38,779 nucleotides of DNA. Source: an uncultured Clostridia bacterium (GTDB taxonomy: Bacteria > Bacillota > Clostridia > TANB77 > CAG-508). Location of the stretch: the NCBI GenBank assembly GCA_934149165.1, contig CAKPDY010000014.1, positions 1 to 38,779 on the forward strand, given 5' to 3'. Numbering within the stretch: the first letter of the stretch is position 1; each line of letters starts with the position of its first letter. Positions 9,014 to 18,061 of this stretch are shown here, in pieces. The notes below the pieces were generated by a model that searched no databases, was not told where the DNA came from, and was given only the letters and a program-made list of their open reading frames with translations. A program made the position numbers and the translations under genes.

Positions 9014-9619
9014 ATGTTAGAAAAAAATAGTTTAGTACCATATGTAGTTGAACAAACATCAAAAGGAGAAAGATCATATGATATTTTCTCAAGATTATTA
9101 AAAGATAGAATTATATTTTTAGGGGAAGATGTTAATGCAACATCAGCAAGCTTAGTAATAGCACAATTATTATTTTTAGAATCAGAAGACCCAGACAAAG
9201 AAATATCTTTATATATAAATAGCCCAGGAGGTTCTATAACAGACGGTATGGGAATTGTTGACACAATGAATTATATAAAATGTCCAGTTTCTACAATTTG
9301 TATAGGAATGGCTGCTAGTATGGGCGCAGTACTTTTAGCTTCTGGAGAAAAAGGAAAACGTTTTGCAACACCTAATGCAGAAATACTTATACATCAACCT
9401 CTAATAGGTGGTGGAGGACTTTCTGGTCAAACTACTGAAATAAAAATTCATGCAGATCACATGGTAAAAACTCGTGAAAAATTAAATAAATTATTAAGTG
9501 CTAGAACAGGTCAGCCTTTGGAAGTAATAGATAAAGATACTGAAAGAGATAATTATATGACTGCTCAAGAAGCATTGGAATATGGTTTAATAGATGGAAT
9601 TATGGAAAAAAGAGCATAG
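9014..9619 (+). CDS. clpP: ATP-dependent Clp protease proteolytic subunit
   Basis: Serine peptidase that forms the double-heptamer chamber and degrades proteins fed by ClpX or ClpC. The 201 residues carry the catalytic Ser102 in GMAASMGA (98-105), His127 in LIHQPL and Asp175 in the DKDTERD segment. The N-terminal axial loop is intact (SLVPYVVEQTSKGERSYDI). AGGAGG (9002-9007) lies 6 nt before the ATG. clpX follows after 26 nt, so the two are an operon. Confidence 0.98.
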   Translation: MLEKNSLVPYVVEQTSKGERSYDIFSRLLKDRIIFLGEDVNATSASLVIAQLLFLESEDPDKEISLYINSPGGSITDGMGIVDTMNYIKCPVSTICIGMAASMGAVLLASGEKGKRFATPNAEILIHQPLIGGGGLSGQTTEIKIHADHMVKTREKLNKLLSARTGQPLEVIDKDTERDNYMTAQEALEYGLIDGIMEKRA

Positions 9620-9645
9620 AAATAAAAAATAGAGGAGATTTAAGA

Positions 9646-10962
9646 ATGCAAAGTAGAGAACAAAGCAGAAAAATTAGATGTTCTTTTTGTGGTAAATCAC
9701 AAGAACAAGTACAAAGGATTATTGCAGGTCCAGGTGTATATATTTGCAATGAATGTATAGGGGTTTGTACAAATATTATAGAAGAAGATTCATATGATGA
9801 TTCTGAAATGTCATATACTATTGATGAAATAAATACTTTACCAACACCAGCTGAAATAAAAAATGTTTTAGATGAATATGTAATAGGTCAAGAAAATGCC
9901 AAAAAAACGCTTTCTGTTGCTGTGTATAATCATTATAAAAGAGTTAATAATAATAACTTGGAAACAAATAATAATATAGAAATTCAAAAAAGTAATATTT
10001 TATTATTGGGACCAACAGGGTGTGGAAAAACTTTATTAGCTCAAACTCTAGCTAGAATTTTGAATGTACCTTTTGCAATTGCAGATGCTACAACATTAAC
10101 AGAAGCAGGTTATGTTGGTGAAGATGTAGAAAATATTTTATTAAAATTAATTCAAAATGCTAATTATGATATAGAAAAAGCAGAAAAAGGAATTATATAT
10201 ATAGATGAAATAGATAAAATAACAAGAAAATCAGAAAATCCATCAATAACTAGAGATGTAAGTGGTGAAGGTGTGCAACAAGCATTACTTAAAATTATTG
10301 AAGGAACAGTTGCATCAGTTCCACCTCAAGGAGGAAGAAAACATCCTCATCAAGAATTTATACAAATAAATACAGAAAATATTTTATTTATTTGTGGAGG
10401 AGCATTTGAAGGTTTAGAAAAACTAATAAATGATAGAATTGGTAAAAAAGCCATAGGTTTTGGAGCTAAAATAGAAAGTGAAAAAAATTTAGATAAATCA
10501 AAAGTGTTTAGCGAACTATTGCCACAAGATTTATTAAAATTTGGATTAATTCCAGAATTTGTAGGAAGACTACCAATAGTAGCAACATTGCAAGATTTAG
10601 ATAAAGAAGCATTAACCAAAATAATTACAGAACCAAAAAATGCATTAGTCAAACAATATAAAAGATTATTTGAATTAGATAATGTAGAACTTGAATTTGA
10701 AAAAGAGGCTTTAGAAGAAATTGTTAATAAAGCTATTGAAAGAAAAACAGGTGCAAGAGGTTTACGTGCAATATTAGAGGATATAATGAGAGATATAATG
10801 TTTGATATACCATCAGATCCTAGAATTGAAAAATGTATTATAACAAAGCAAACAGTTTTAAATGGGGAAAAACCACAAGTAATTATAAATGAGAATAGAG
10901 AAATGGCTAAAATTACTAAAAAAATTAAGGCTAAAGCAAATAAAAATGTAGAAACTGCATAA
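9646..10962 (+). CDS. clpX: Clp protease ATP-binding subunit ClpX
   Basis: AAA+ unfoldase that delivers substrates to ClpP. The 438 residues begin with the ClpX zinc-binding domain (Cys12, Cys15, Cys34, Cys37), then Walker A GPTGCGKT (122-129), the pore-loop segment GYVGEDVE, Walker B IIYIDEID (about 182-189) and the RKHPHQEFIQI motif. A C-terminal extension of about 25 lysine-rich residues ends the protein. AGAGGAG precedes the ATG. It forms an operon with clpP; secG follows after 71 nt. Confidence 0.98.
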   Translation: MQSREQSRKIRCSFCGKSQEQVQRIIAGPGVYICNECIGVCTNIIEEDSYDDSEMSYTIDEINTLPTPAEIKNVLDEYVIGQENAKKTLSVAVYNHYKRVNNNNLETNNNIEIQKSNILLLGPTGCGKTLLAQTLARILNVPFAIADATTLTEAGYVGEDVENILLKLIQNANYDIEKAEKGIIYIDEIDKITRKSENPSITRDVSGEGVQQALLKIIEGTVASVPPQGGRKHPHQEFIQINTENILFICGGAFEGLEKLINDRIGKKAIGFGAKIESEKNLDKSKVFSELLPQDLLKFGLIPEFVGRLPIVATLQDLDKEALTKIITEPKNALVKQYKRLFELDNVELEFEKEALEEIVNKAIERKTGARGLRAILEDIMRDIMFDIPSDPRIEKCIITKQTVLNGEKPQVIINENREMAKITKKIKAKANKNVETA

Positions 10963-11033
10963 AATGTTTGCATTTGAAAAAAAGATATGCTAAAATTAAG
11001 CAGAAGAAAAAAATATGAATGGAGAGTGTAAAA

Positions 11034-11285
11034 ATGACAGTATTAAAATATATAGTATTAGCAATTTATGTAATAATTTGTATAGCTTTAATAATAATAG
11101 CTACAATTCAAACTAAAGATTCTTCAGGTGGAGCATCAGGAGCTATAACAGGTTCTTCTACAAATAATTTCTATGAAAAAAATAAAGGAAGAACTAAAGA
11201 AGGAAAAATAAAAAGAGTAACTATTATATTAGGAATTGCATTTATAGTAACTTCAATTATATTAGGTGTATTATATACAATGTAA
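11034..11285 (+). CDS. secG: Preprotein translocase subunit SecG
   Basis: Small accessory subunit of the SecYEG channel. The 83 residues contain two hydrophobic helices (about 5-25 and 58-80) joined by the glycine/serine-rich loop typical of SecG (TKDSSGGASGAITGSS). ATG 11034 is chosen because GGAGAG (11021-11026) lies 7 nt upstream; an in-frame ATG at 11019 overlaps that site. secG followed by rnr is a common Firmicutes order, here split by a terminator. Confidence 0.9.
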   Translation: MTVLKYIVLAIYVIICIALIIIATIQTKDSSGGASGAITGSSTNNFYEKNKGRTKEGKIKRVTIILGIAFIVTSIILGVLYTM

Positions 11286-11326
11286 TTTAATATAATATAA
11301 AAAAATAGTAACTGTAAAAAAGGAAA

Positions 11327-11369
11327 CCTCAAAATTGTAACTATTATATAATTTTGAGGCTCTTTTTTG
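11327..11369 (+). terminator. Rho-independent terminator between secG and rnr
   Basis: CCTCAAAATT (11327-11336) pairs perfectly with AATTTTGAGG (11350-11359) across a 13-nt loop, followed by CTCTTTTTT. It ends only 24 nt before the rnr start, so read-through or attenuation could set rnr levels. Confidence 0.8.
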
Positions 11370-11393
11370 TATAAATTATAAGAAGGTGAGATA

Positions 11394-13433
11394 ATGAAAG
11401 AAAAAACATACAAAACAGGTGTTTTAAGATTAAATCAAAAAGGATTTGGTTTTGTAAAATTAGAGCAATTAGAAGAATTAAATAATCAACAAAACGAAGA
11501 AGAAACAGAAGAAATATTTATTTCAAGTAATAATATTAATAATGCATTAAATGAAGATACTGTTTTAGTTGAAATATTTGAAACTTCCGAAAATGAACAA
11601 CATAAAGAGGGAAAAATTATTAAAATATTAAAACATGGAAAAGATACCATAGTGGGTCTTCTAAAAAAAAGTAAAAATTTTGGATTTGTAATACCTGATG
11701 ATAAAAAATTTGGAACAGATATATTTATTTCAAAAAAAGATATTGGAAAAGCTAAAAATAATCAGAAAGTAGTAGTTAAAATAACAAAATTTGCACAAAA
11801 AGGAAGAAAAGCAGAAGGAAAAATAATTGAAATACTTGGAGATATAGATGAAGCTGGTGTAGATATGTTATCACTAGTTAAAGAATATAATTTACCATAT
11901 GAATTTCCTAAACCAGTATTAAAAGAAGCAAGAAGTTATGGAAAAAAAATAACAGATAATATACAAAATAGCAAATTCAATAGATTAGATTTTAGAAACA
12001 AAGAAATATTTACTATAGATGGTGAAGATGCAAAAGATTTAGATGATGCAATATGTATAGAAAAAAATGAAGATGGAAATTATATATTAGGTGTTCATAT
12101 TGCTGATGTTAGCTATTATGTTAAAGAAGATTCTAAATTAGATAAAGAAGCAATTTTAAGAGGTACAAGTGTATATATGATGGATAGAGTAATACCAATG
12201 TTACCAAAAGAATTATCAAATGGAATTTGTAGTCTTAATGAAGGTGAAGACAGATATACATTATCAGTTATTATGGAAATAAATAATAAAGGACAAGTTG
12301 TTTCTTCAGATATAAGGAAAAGTGTAATAAAAGTAACAAAAAGAATGTCATATAATGGTGTGTATAAAATTTTACAATTTATAGAACAACAAGAAACAGA
12401 ACAAAAAGTGTATGAAGATTATGAAAAAATAGAATTTTCAAAAAAAGATATAGAAGAAATTAATAAATATAAGCCATATTTCAATAGTTTTAAATTGATG
12501 AAGGAGCTAGCATTAATACTAAAAAATAAAAGAAAAAAAGATGGAAGCTTAGATTTAGATGTTCCTGAAAGTAAAATTATATTAGATAAAAATGGGGTAG
12601 CAATAGATGTAAAAAAATATGAAATTACATTTGCAAATGAAATTATAGAGCAATTTATGCTTATTGCAAATGAAACAGTTGCAGAAAAATTTTATTGGCT
12701 AGAAGCACCATTTATATATAGAGTTCATCCTGTTCCAGATATGGAAAAAGTAAATGAATTAAACAAATTTTTATGGAATTTAGGTTATAAAATTAAAGGA
12801 AATAAAGATAATTTACATCCAAAAGCATTTGCAGAAGTTTTGGAACAAGTAAAGGGAAAACCAGAAGAAAGAGTTGTATCAAATTTAATTTTAAGAACAT
12901 TAAAAATAGCACAATATGAAAGTGAAAATCAAGGACATTTTGGAATTGCAAGCAAATATTATTGTCATTTTACATCACCAATCAGAAGGTATCCAGATTT
13001 GTTTATACACAGAATCATTTCTAAATATATAGAAAAGAATTATAATTTAACAAATTCAGAGTTAGAAAATTATTATAATAAGGCAACAAAATATGCAAAA
13101 ACATCTTCAGAAAGAGAAAAAGTAGCTCAAAAAGTTGAAAGAGATAGTGTAAATATTAAAAAAGCAGAATATATGCAATCTAAGATTGGTGAAGAATATG
13201 TAGGAATAATTTCAAATATTACATCTTTTGGAATTTTTGTGGAGTTAGAAAATACAGTTGAAGGATTAATTAGATTTGAAAATTTGGGTGATGAGTATTT
13301 TATTTATGATGAGGAACACAAAAGTTTAACTGGAGAAAAAACAGGCTTTATGTATAAAATAGGTGACAATATTAATATAAGAGTTATTGAAGCAAATAAA
13401 GAATTAAGACGTATTTCATTTGAAAAGGTTTAA
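11394..13433 (+). CDS. rnr: Ribonuclease R (3'-5' exoribonuclease)
   Basis: Processive RNase II-family exonuclease that degrades structured RNA, including aberrant transcripts and rRNA. The 679 residues show N-terminal cold-shock/OB domains (about 1-150, with GFGFVKLE and NFGFVIPDDK), the RNB catalytic domain with DGEDAKDLDDAI (near 210-220), HIADVSYYV and TSPIRRYPDLFIHR, and a C-terminal S1 domain (about 600-679). It lacks the long lysine-rich tail of the E. coli enzyme. AAGGTGAG precedes the ATG. smpB and ssrA, its usual trans-translation neighbours, are not downstream here. Confidence 0.97.
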   Translation: MKEKTYKTGVLRLNQKGFGFVKLEQLEELNNQQNEEETEEIFISSNNINNALNEDTVLVEIFETSENEQHKEGKIIKILKHGKDTIVGLLKKSKNFGFVIPDDKKFGTDIFISKKDIGKAKNNQKVVVKITKFAQKGRKAEGKIIEILGDIDEAGVDMLSLVKEYNLPYEFPKPVLKEARSYGKKITDNIQNSKFNRLDFRNKEIFTIDGEDAKDLDDAICIEKNEDGNYILGVHIADVSYYVKEDSKLDKEAILRGTSVYMMDRVIPMLPKELSNGICSLNEGEDRYTLSVIMEINNKGQVVSSDIRKSVIKVTKRMSYNGVYKILQFIEQQETEQKVYEDYEKIEFSKKDIEEINKYKPYFNSFKLMKELALILKNKRKKDGSLDLDVPESKIILDKNGVAIDVKKYEITFANEIIEQFMLIANETVAEKFYWLEAPFIYRVHPVPDMEKVNELNKFLWNLGYKIKGNKDNLHPKAFAEVLEQVKGKPEERVVSNLILRTLKIAQYESENQGHFGIASKYYCHFTSPIRRYPDLFIHRIISKYIEKNYNLTNSELENYYNKATKYAKTSSEREKVAQKVERDSVNIKKAEYMQSKIGEEYVGIISNITSFGIFVELENTVEGLIRFENLGDEYFIYDEEHKSLTGEKTGFMYKIGDNINIRVIEANKELRRISFEKV

Positions 13434-13449
13434 AAAAATAAATTTATAT

Positions 13450-13495
13450 AACAAGAACCAGAAAAACAATTATAAATACTGGTTCTTGTTTTTTA
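13450..13495 (+). terminator. Rho-independent terminator of rnr
   Basis: A 12-bp perfect stem (13450-13461 with 13479-13490) with a 17-nt loop followed by TTTT. The convergent gerA operon ends 40 nt further on. Confidence 0.85.
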
Positions 13496-13534
13496 TAATA
13501 ATTGTATAATAATATGAAAAGAATAAATTGTTAA

Positions 13535-13708
13535 TTATCGTAAAAATAAGGTTAAATTTGTAAAAATAATGCAAAACAAATTAAAAACAATAACAGTAAT
13601 ACTACCAATAACATTTTCATTAACTTTATATTCATAAATAGCAAAAGACATATTTTTAATAAAAACCCATATACTTAAAATACATATAAGCCACTTCATA
13701 AACATCAT
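13535..13708 (-). CDS. Small two-helix membrane protein at the end of the gerA operon (GerD-subunit-like)
   Basis: A 57-residue frame with a perfect AAGGAGG (13722-13716) 7 nt before its ATG. The ribosome site overlaps the gerAC stop codon (13721-13723), so it is almost certainly translated and coupled to gerAC. The protein has two hydrophobic segments, about 3-24 (MKWLICILSIWVFI) and 33-54 (IGSITVIVFNLFCIIF), joined by a short charged loop (EYKVNEN), with a terminal Arg. From established knowledge, several Bacillus germinant receptor operons carry a fourth D gene for a protein of about 60-75 residues with two membrane helices that modulates receptor function; size, topology and position match. 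Homology is not demonstrated by sequence. It is short enough to be missed by gene callers. Confidence 0.75.
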   Translation of the reverse strand: MMFMKWLICILSIWVFIKNMSFAIYEYKVNENVIGSITVIVFNLFCIIFTNLTLFLR

Positions 13709-13720
13709 ATAAATACCTCC

Positions 13721-14959
13721 TTATGGCGAATTATTAAATTGATATCCAGATTTAATGTTAACACTAACATTAACTTTAAAAAACGAATTTTTAAAGTTTT
13801 CAAGCCAATCAGAGCTAATCCACTCATTCCATGTTGGATAATAATATAAAGCATATTTACCAAAACCAACTACATCAGCATTGTACTCTTTGCTCAATTT
13901 GTATAAATAATTTTCTAATTCTACTTTAACATAATCTTCAGCATATGAATTTATTAATTCAATATCTTTTAAAGAACTATAATCAGTATTTTCATCTAAA
14001 GAAAGACCATATCCATCTAGATAAACATTAATAGAAATAAATGGAGAACCATTTATAAAATCAACATTGATTTTTGTTTTATTCTTCATATTTATGCTTA
14101 AATCTATATTAGATCCTTGAACAGAAGGATTGGGAATAGAAAGTGTACAATTTTTTAATTCATTAGTTACTAATAAATGGCAAATAGTTTCAATACCATT
14201 AAGTTCTCCAACTAATTTTCCATCTTGAAATATGGCAGTTCCAAATATTTCAACTCTTTCTTTATCTAAAATAGGTGATTGACCTGCTACATAATTTCCA
14301 TCAGATTCATTATTAAAAGTATTTTTATAATTGTAATTAAAATTAAGAGTATTCCCAGTATTTAAACCACCTAAGATGGCATATGGTTGTATGAATTTAG
14401 TTTGAAATGAAGAAATAAAATCTGCTAATTTTGTGGAGGTAGTATAACCAGTATATTCACTAGAACTTAAGGCAACCTGATAATATCTTGCTGTTAAAGT
14501 TTCTACAAAGGGTGTTGCATTTTGTATAAATATTGAAGCTGGACATTTGGATATTATTAAATTACAGTCAGGTCGTACTTCAATATTATTTGCAAAAGTA
14601 TCAATATATTCAGATAATCCTTTGGATGCAAGTTCTTCAGAAATTATTATTGCTTTACAATGAGATAGATCAACTTCTTTGTTAATGTAACTATCAATAA
14701 GACTTAGACCAGAATTTATACTGTTACATTTTACAGTTATACTGTCTGTTGTATTAGATTGACTACTACCACTAGAATTTGAACCAGAATCAGGAATAGA
14801 AAATTGCAAAGTAAGTAAAAGTAAATCATCATTAGAAATATCAAGTCCTAAAGCTATTGCATATGCAAGGTCTTCAATTCCACGTGCATCATAACAACCA
14901 GTTAAAGAAGTAAGAAGTATTAATAATATGAATAAAATTAAAAGTAATTTCTTTCTCAT
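13721..14959 (-). CDS. gerAC: Spore germination lipoprotein, Ger(x)C family
   Basis: C subunit of a GerA-type nutrient germinant receptor, anchored as a lipoprotein in the inner spore membrane. The 412 residues start with a lipoprotein signal peptide (KKLLLILFILLILLTSLTGC, lipobox LTGC, acylated Cys22) followed by YDARGIEDLAYAIALGLD, typical of the family N-terminus. The rest fits the Ger(x)C multi-domain fold; the C-terminal half ends in a predicted beta/alpha domain. Its ribosome site is weak: a GTATGA/TCATAC hairpin lies between the gerAB stop and the ATG. It lies 25 nt after gerAB and before the small D-like gene. Confidence 0.9.
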   Translation of the reverse strand: MRKKLLLILFILLILLTSLTGCYDARGIEDLAYAIALGLDISNDDLLLLTLQFSIPDSGSNSSGSSQSNTTDSITVKCNSINSGLSLIDSYINKEVDLSHCKAIIISEELASKGLSEYIDTFANNIEVRPDCNLIISKCPASIFIQNATPFVETLTARYYQVALSSSEYTGYTTSTKLADFISSFQTKFIQPYAILGGLNTGNTLNFNYNYKNTFNNESDGNYVAGQSPILDKERVEIFGTAIFQDGKLVGELNGIETICHLLVTNELKNCTLSIPNPSVQGSNIDLSINMKNKTKINVDFINGSPFISINVYLDGYGLSLDENTDYSSLKDIELINSYAEDYVKVELENYLYKLSKEYNADVVGFGKYALYYYPTWNEWISSDWLENFKNSFFKVNVSVNIKSGYQFNNSP

Positions 14960-14984
14960 GTTAATTTACCATGTATGAATAAAA

Positions 14985-16088
14985 TCATACGTGCCCTTTC
15001 TCTTTATTAATAAATTTTAGTTTTAAATTAGCAAACAACAATATCAGTAAACTTATTCCAAATATTAAAATTAAACAAGCTACTTTATAAAAATTTTCAA
15101 GTGAATGAACAAATGTTACATATGTTGAAGGAATAATTACTAGTGTTAACAAAAATAAACCATATGCATATTTTACAGCTCCTGTATCACTCAAATTCGT
15201 TAACTTTTTAAAAATATACAAAGAAAAGAATATATTAAAACTTAAATATGAAATTGACGAAATAATCCATATAAAAATAAATATAGCATCAACTCTTTGT
15301 AAAAATCTTCCATATTCTACACTTCTAGCTAATAAATAAAGAGGAAAGTCTTCTCCACTTTTTAGAGTAAAATTAAGAGATAGAATAAGGCTAATAACAC
15401 TTAAAAATAAGCATATTCCAGACAATATTACAGAAAATAAAGATACCTTTTTAAAATCTCCATTTTTGTTTAAAAAAGGATTAATAAAAAATAAATATAA
15501 TATTCCAGAAAAGCTAGTTAAATTAGTTAATCCTGTAAGAAATGTTTGTTTTGCACCATAACCTAATATTGGAAATATTAGTTGAGGTATAAAATTTTTC
15601 ATAGAGGATAGGAGTATAACAAATATGCTTAAAATTAATAAAGGCAATATTATCAAATTAACTTTACATAAAACTTTAATAGAAAAATTATTTGAAATTA
15701 TTGCACTAACAAGAAAAAATAGTGCAATAAATATTAAAGGCGACTTTTTAAAATAAATTAATTTTAAAATTTCACAAGTATTTTTTAATAGTAATATAGA
15801 ACTTATTACTAATAAAGAGATATATAATATTCCTATAATTGTTTTTAAAGTTTTTCCACCTAAAAAATCACAAATATCCAACAAATCATATTCAGTGAAT
15901 TTTTTAAATAAAGTACATAGAATTGTAACTATAAAGATAACTATTATACTTATATAAATAACATTTAACCATGAAGATGTTCCAACAACTTGAATTATTT
16001 CTTTTGGTGCATTTATTATAATATTGTTAATAATCATAATAGAAATTAAACCAATAGCTTCTACAAGTCCAATTTTTTCAGATTTCAT
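14985..16088 (-). CDS. gerAB: Spore germination permease, GerAB family
   Basis: B subunit of a GerA-type germinant receptor, related to APC-superfamily transporters and thought to bind the germinant. The 367 residues consist of about ten hydrophobic segments, beginning with the typical VEAIGLISIMIINNIIINAPK helix region, and end in a short basic tail (LKLKFINKEKGHV). The ATG at 16088 follows AAGGAG by about 5 nt; an in-frame ATG 21 nt upstream is less likely. The 46-nt gap after gerAA and the 25-nt gap before gerAC support a single operon. Confidence 0.9.
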   Translation of the reverse strand: MKSEKIGLVEAIGLISIMIINNIIINAPKEIIQVVGTSSWLNVIYISIIVIFIVTILCTLFKKFTEYDLLDICDFLGGKTLKTIIGILYISLLVISSILLLKNTCEILKLIYFKKSPLIFIALFFLVSAIISNNFSIKVLCKVNLIILPLLILSIFVILLSSMKNFIPQLIFPILGYGAKQTFLTGLTNLTSFSGILYLFFINPFLNKNGDFKKVSLFSVILSGICLFLSVISLILSLNFTLKSGEDFPLYLLARSVEYGRFLQRVDAIFIFIWIISSISYLSFNIFFSLYIFKKLTNLSDTGAVKYAYGLFLLTLVIIPSTYVTFVHSLENFYKVACLILIFGISLLILLFANLKLKFINKEKGHV

Positions 16089-16134
16089 AATTTCTCCTTT
16101 CTTACACATGCATATTAATTATTAAATATAATAA

Positions 16135-17854
16135 TTATCTACTATTTTCATTTTTCCATAACATACTTATTTTACCTTGAGCATATTTTTTCTTAGGATT
16201 AACAGTAGTAGAACGATTTTCTCTTTTCCAAATAGGTGGTAAAAAATATGAACTTTGTGAACGTTTATTATTGCGTAAAATATAAGGCACAACATAAGAA
16301 CAACCAAATGATTTTAAGCTACAAAGTAAAGCTATTTGTATAAATAATCCAGCAGATATTCCTAAAAATCCAGCCCAATATCCTAAAATAATATATATAA
16401 ATCTACAAATTCTAACAGTAAACCCAAAAGAATAATCAGGTATACTAAATGAACAAATAGCTGTAATTGCAACAACAATAATTAAGATGGGACTAACAAG
16501 ATTAGCTTTAACAGCAGCTTCACCTAGTACTAAACCTCCTACTATTCCTATTGTAGGTCCAATAGGTGAAGGAACCCTAATACCAGCTTCTCTAATTAGT
16601 TCAAATGATACTTCCATTATTAAAATTTCAAAAATTGTTGGAAAAGGAACTGTTTTTCTTGCAGCTTCAATTGTAAATAAAAGTTCTGTTGGAAGTAATT
16701 CATGGTGATATGTTGAAATTGCAACATATATACCAGGCAAAAATAAAGCAAAAAACAAAGCTAGAAGTCTAACTGCTTTCAACAAATTAGTAAATAAAAA
16801 TTTAAAATTATAATCCTCAGAAGATGACATAAAATCGTATAAAACACCTGGCATAACTAAAACATATGGGCTACCATTTACAATTACAACAACTCGTCCT
16901 TCAAGCAAATGTATAGCAGCTTTATCAGGTCTTTCTGTTGCAAGAACTTGTGGGAATAAGCTACTTCCATCATCTTGAACTAATTGTTCTAGTTGACCGT
17001 GATGATATTAAATAATCTACATCTAAATTATTTATTCTATATTTTACTTCTGCAACTAAATCATTGTTTGCAATATCTTTTAAGTAACAAATGCCAACTT
17101 TTGTTTTAGTAATTTTGCCAATAGAACAATTTTCAATTACAAGATTTTCGTTATTAATAAATCTTCTAAGCATTGATGTGTTTGTTCTTATATTTTCAAC
17201 AAATGCTTCTTGCGAACCTCTAATAACAATTTCATTTTGAGGTGAACTAATACTTCTTTGTTTAAAATTTTTAACATCTATATCAAAAGCTTTATCTAAT
17301 GTATCAACTATTAGTATGCAATTTCCCATATTTATGCTTGAAAATGCTTCTTCAAACTTTTCTACTTGTTTAACATCATTTTGAGGAATTAAATGATTAT
17401 ATATATAATTTTCAAGATTAAATTTTTTAATTTTTCTAATAATTACATCATTATTATTTATTTCTGAAATAACTTCTTTTTCATCTGTTGTATAGGTATT
17501 TGATTTATTACGTAACATAAGTGGTTTTAAAATTGAATCATTTATAATTTTGGAATCTACCATACCATCTATATATATTAAAACACCATTATATTCTTTA
17601 TTTTTTGCAAGTAAAACAAAATCACGTATAACAATATCACTATTTATTAAGCTATTATATTTAAATTTTATATAATTTAAGTTTTCTTGTAAATTTTTAA
17701 AAAAATTTGTAGGCTCTAAATCTTTTGAAGGTGATACTGGAGTGTTTTCAATATCTTTTTTATTTTGTTCTGGAATTATGAAATTGTATTTAGTAATAGG
17801 TTTATATTTAAAAAATTTGTTATAAAATTGTTTTAATAAAGTATTGTTTTTCAC
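16135..17854 (-). pseudogene. gerAA: Spore germination protein GerAA, split by a single-base frameshift
   Basis: A subunit of the germinant receptor. The first frame (17854 down to about 16997, GTG start with AAGGAGG 9 nt upstream) gives an N-terminal domain ending VDYLISSR, then runs out of frame to a stop. The second frame resumes at once with QLEQLVQDDG, then SLFPQVLATERPDKAA and LLEGRVVVIVNGSP, the conserved GerA junction, followed by membrane helices and a basic tail. Removing one base (the A at 16996; T on the coding strand) restores about 572 residues. The site is not a homopolymer. Either the receptor is inactive or the sequence has an indel error; both halves otherwise look under selection. 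gerAB, gerAC and the small D-like gene follow. Confidence 0.88.
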
Positions 17855-17893
17855 ACAAAAGTGCCTCCTTTTAAGTTTGGAAATTATTATTGG

Positions 17894-17923
17894 TAGTATT
17901 TACAATAATTTGGAAAATATACG
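17894..17923 (-). promoter_or_regulatory. Forespore-type promoter of the gerA operon
   Basis: On the minus strand CGTATA (17923-17918), 17 nt, AATACTA (17900-17894), resembling sigma-G promoters. It sits 40 nt before the gerAA GTG and shares AATACTACC with the gpr promoter. Confidence 0.6.
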
Positions 17924-17938
17924 AAAAATAACGGAAAC

Positions 17939-18020
17939 TTTTGCAATTATTAGGCTAAAAACAAGCATTACATACCCAACATGGGGTATGTAATGCTTGT
18001 TTTTAGCCTACTCTACAATA
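17939..18020 (+). repeat. Palindromic element A (short form)
   Basis: A perfect 27-bp stem (17951-17977 with 17984-18010) with a 6-nt loop AACATG. The left flank TTTTGCAATTATTAGGCTAAA and the right flank TTTAGCCTACTCTACAATA match, with few changes, the ends of element B (19870-20089, opposite orientation). It lacks the internal cores of B and C, so it looks like an internally deleted or minimal member. It lies between the sensor kinase and the gerA operon and could also act as a terminator for the kinase. Confidence 0.75.
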
Positions 18021-18061
18021 AAAAGTATAAAACTCTATCTCTTTCTCTGTATTATTTTAAA

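Noticed and set aside
10350..10973. 207-codon open frame antisense to clpX
   Set aside because: It lies entirely over the conserved clpX gene in another frame. Long antisense frames are expected in such AT-rich coding sequence, and no family is recognisable.
11304..11345. Antiterminator (AATAGT/ACTATT) competing with the secG-rnr terminator
   Set aside because: The alternative pairing is only 6 bp of mainly A/T and much weaker than the terminator stem.
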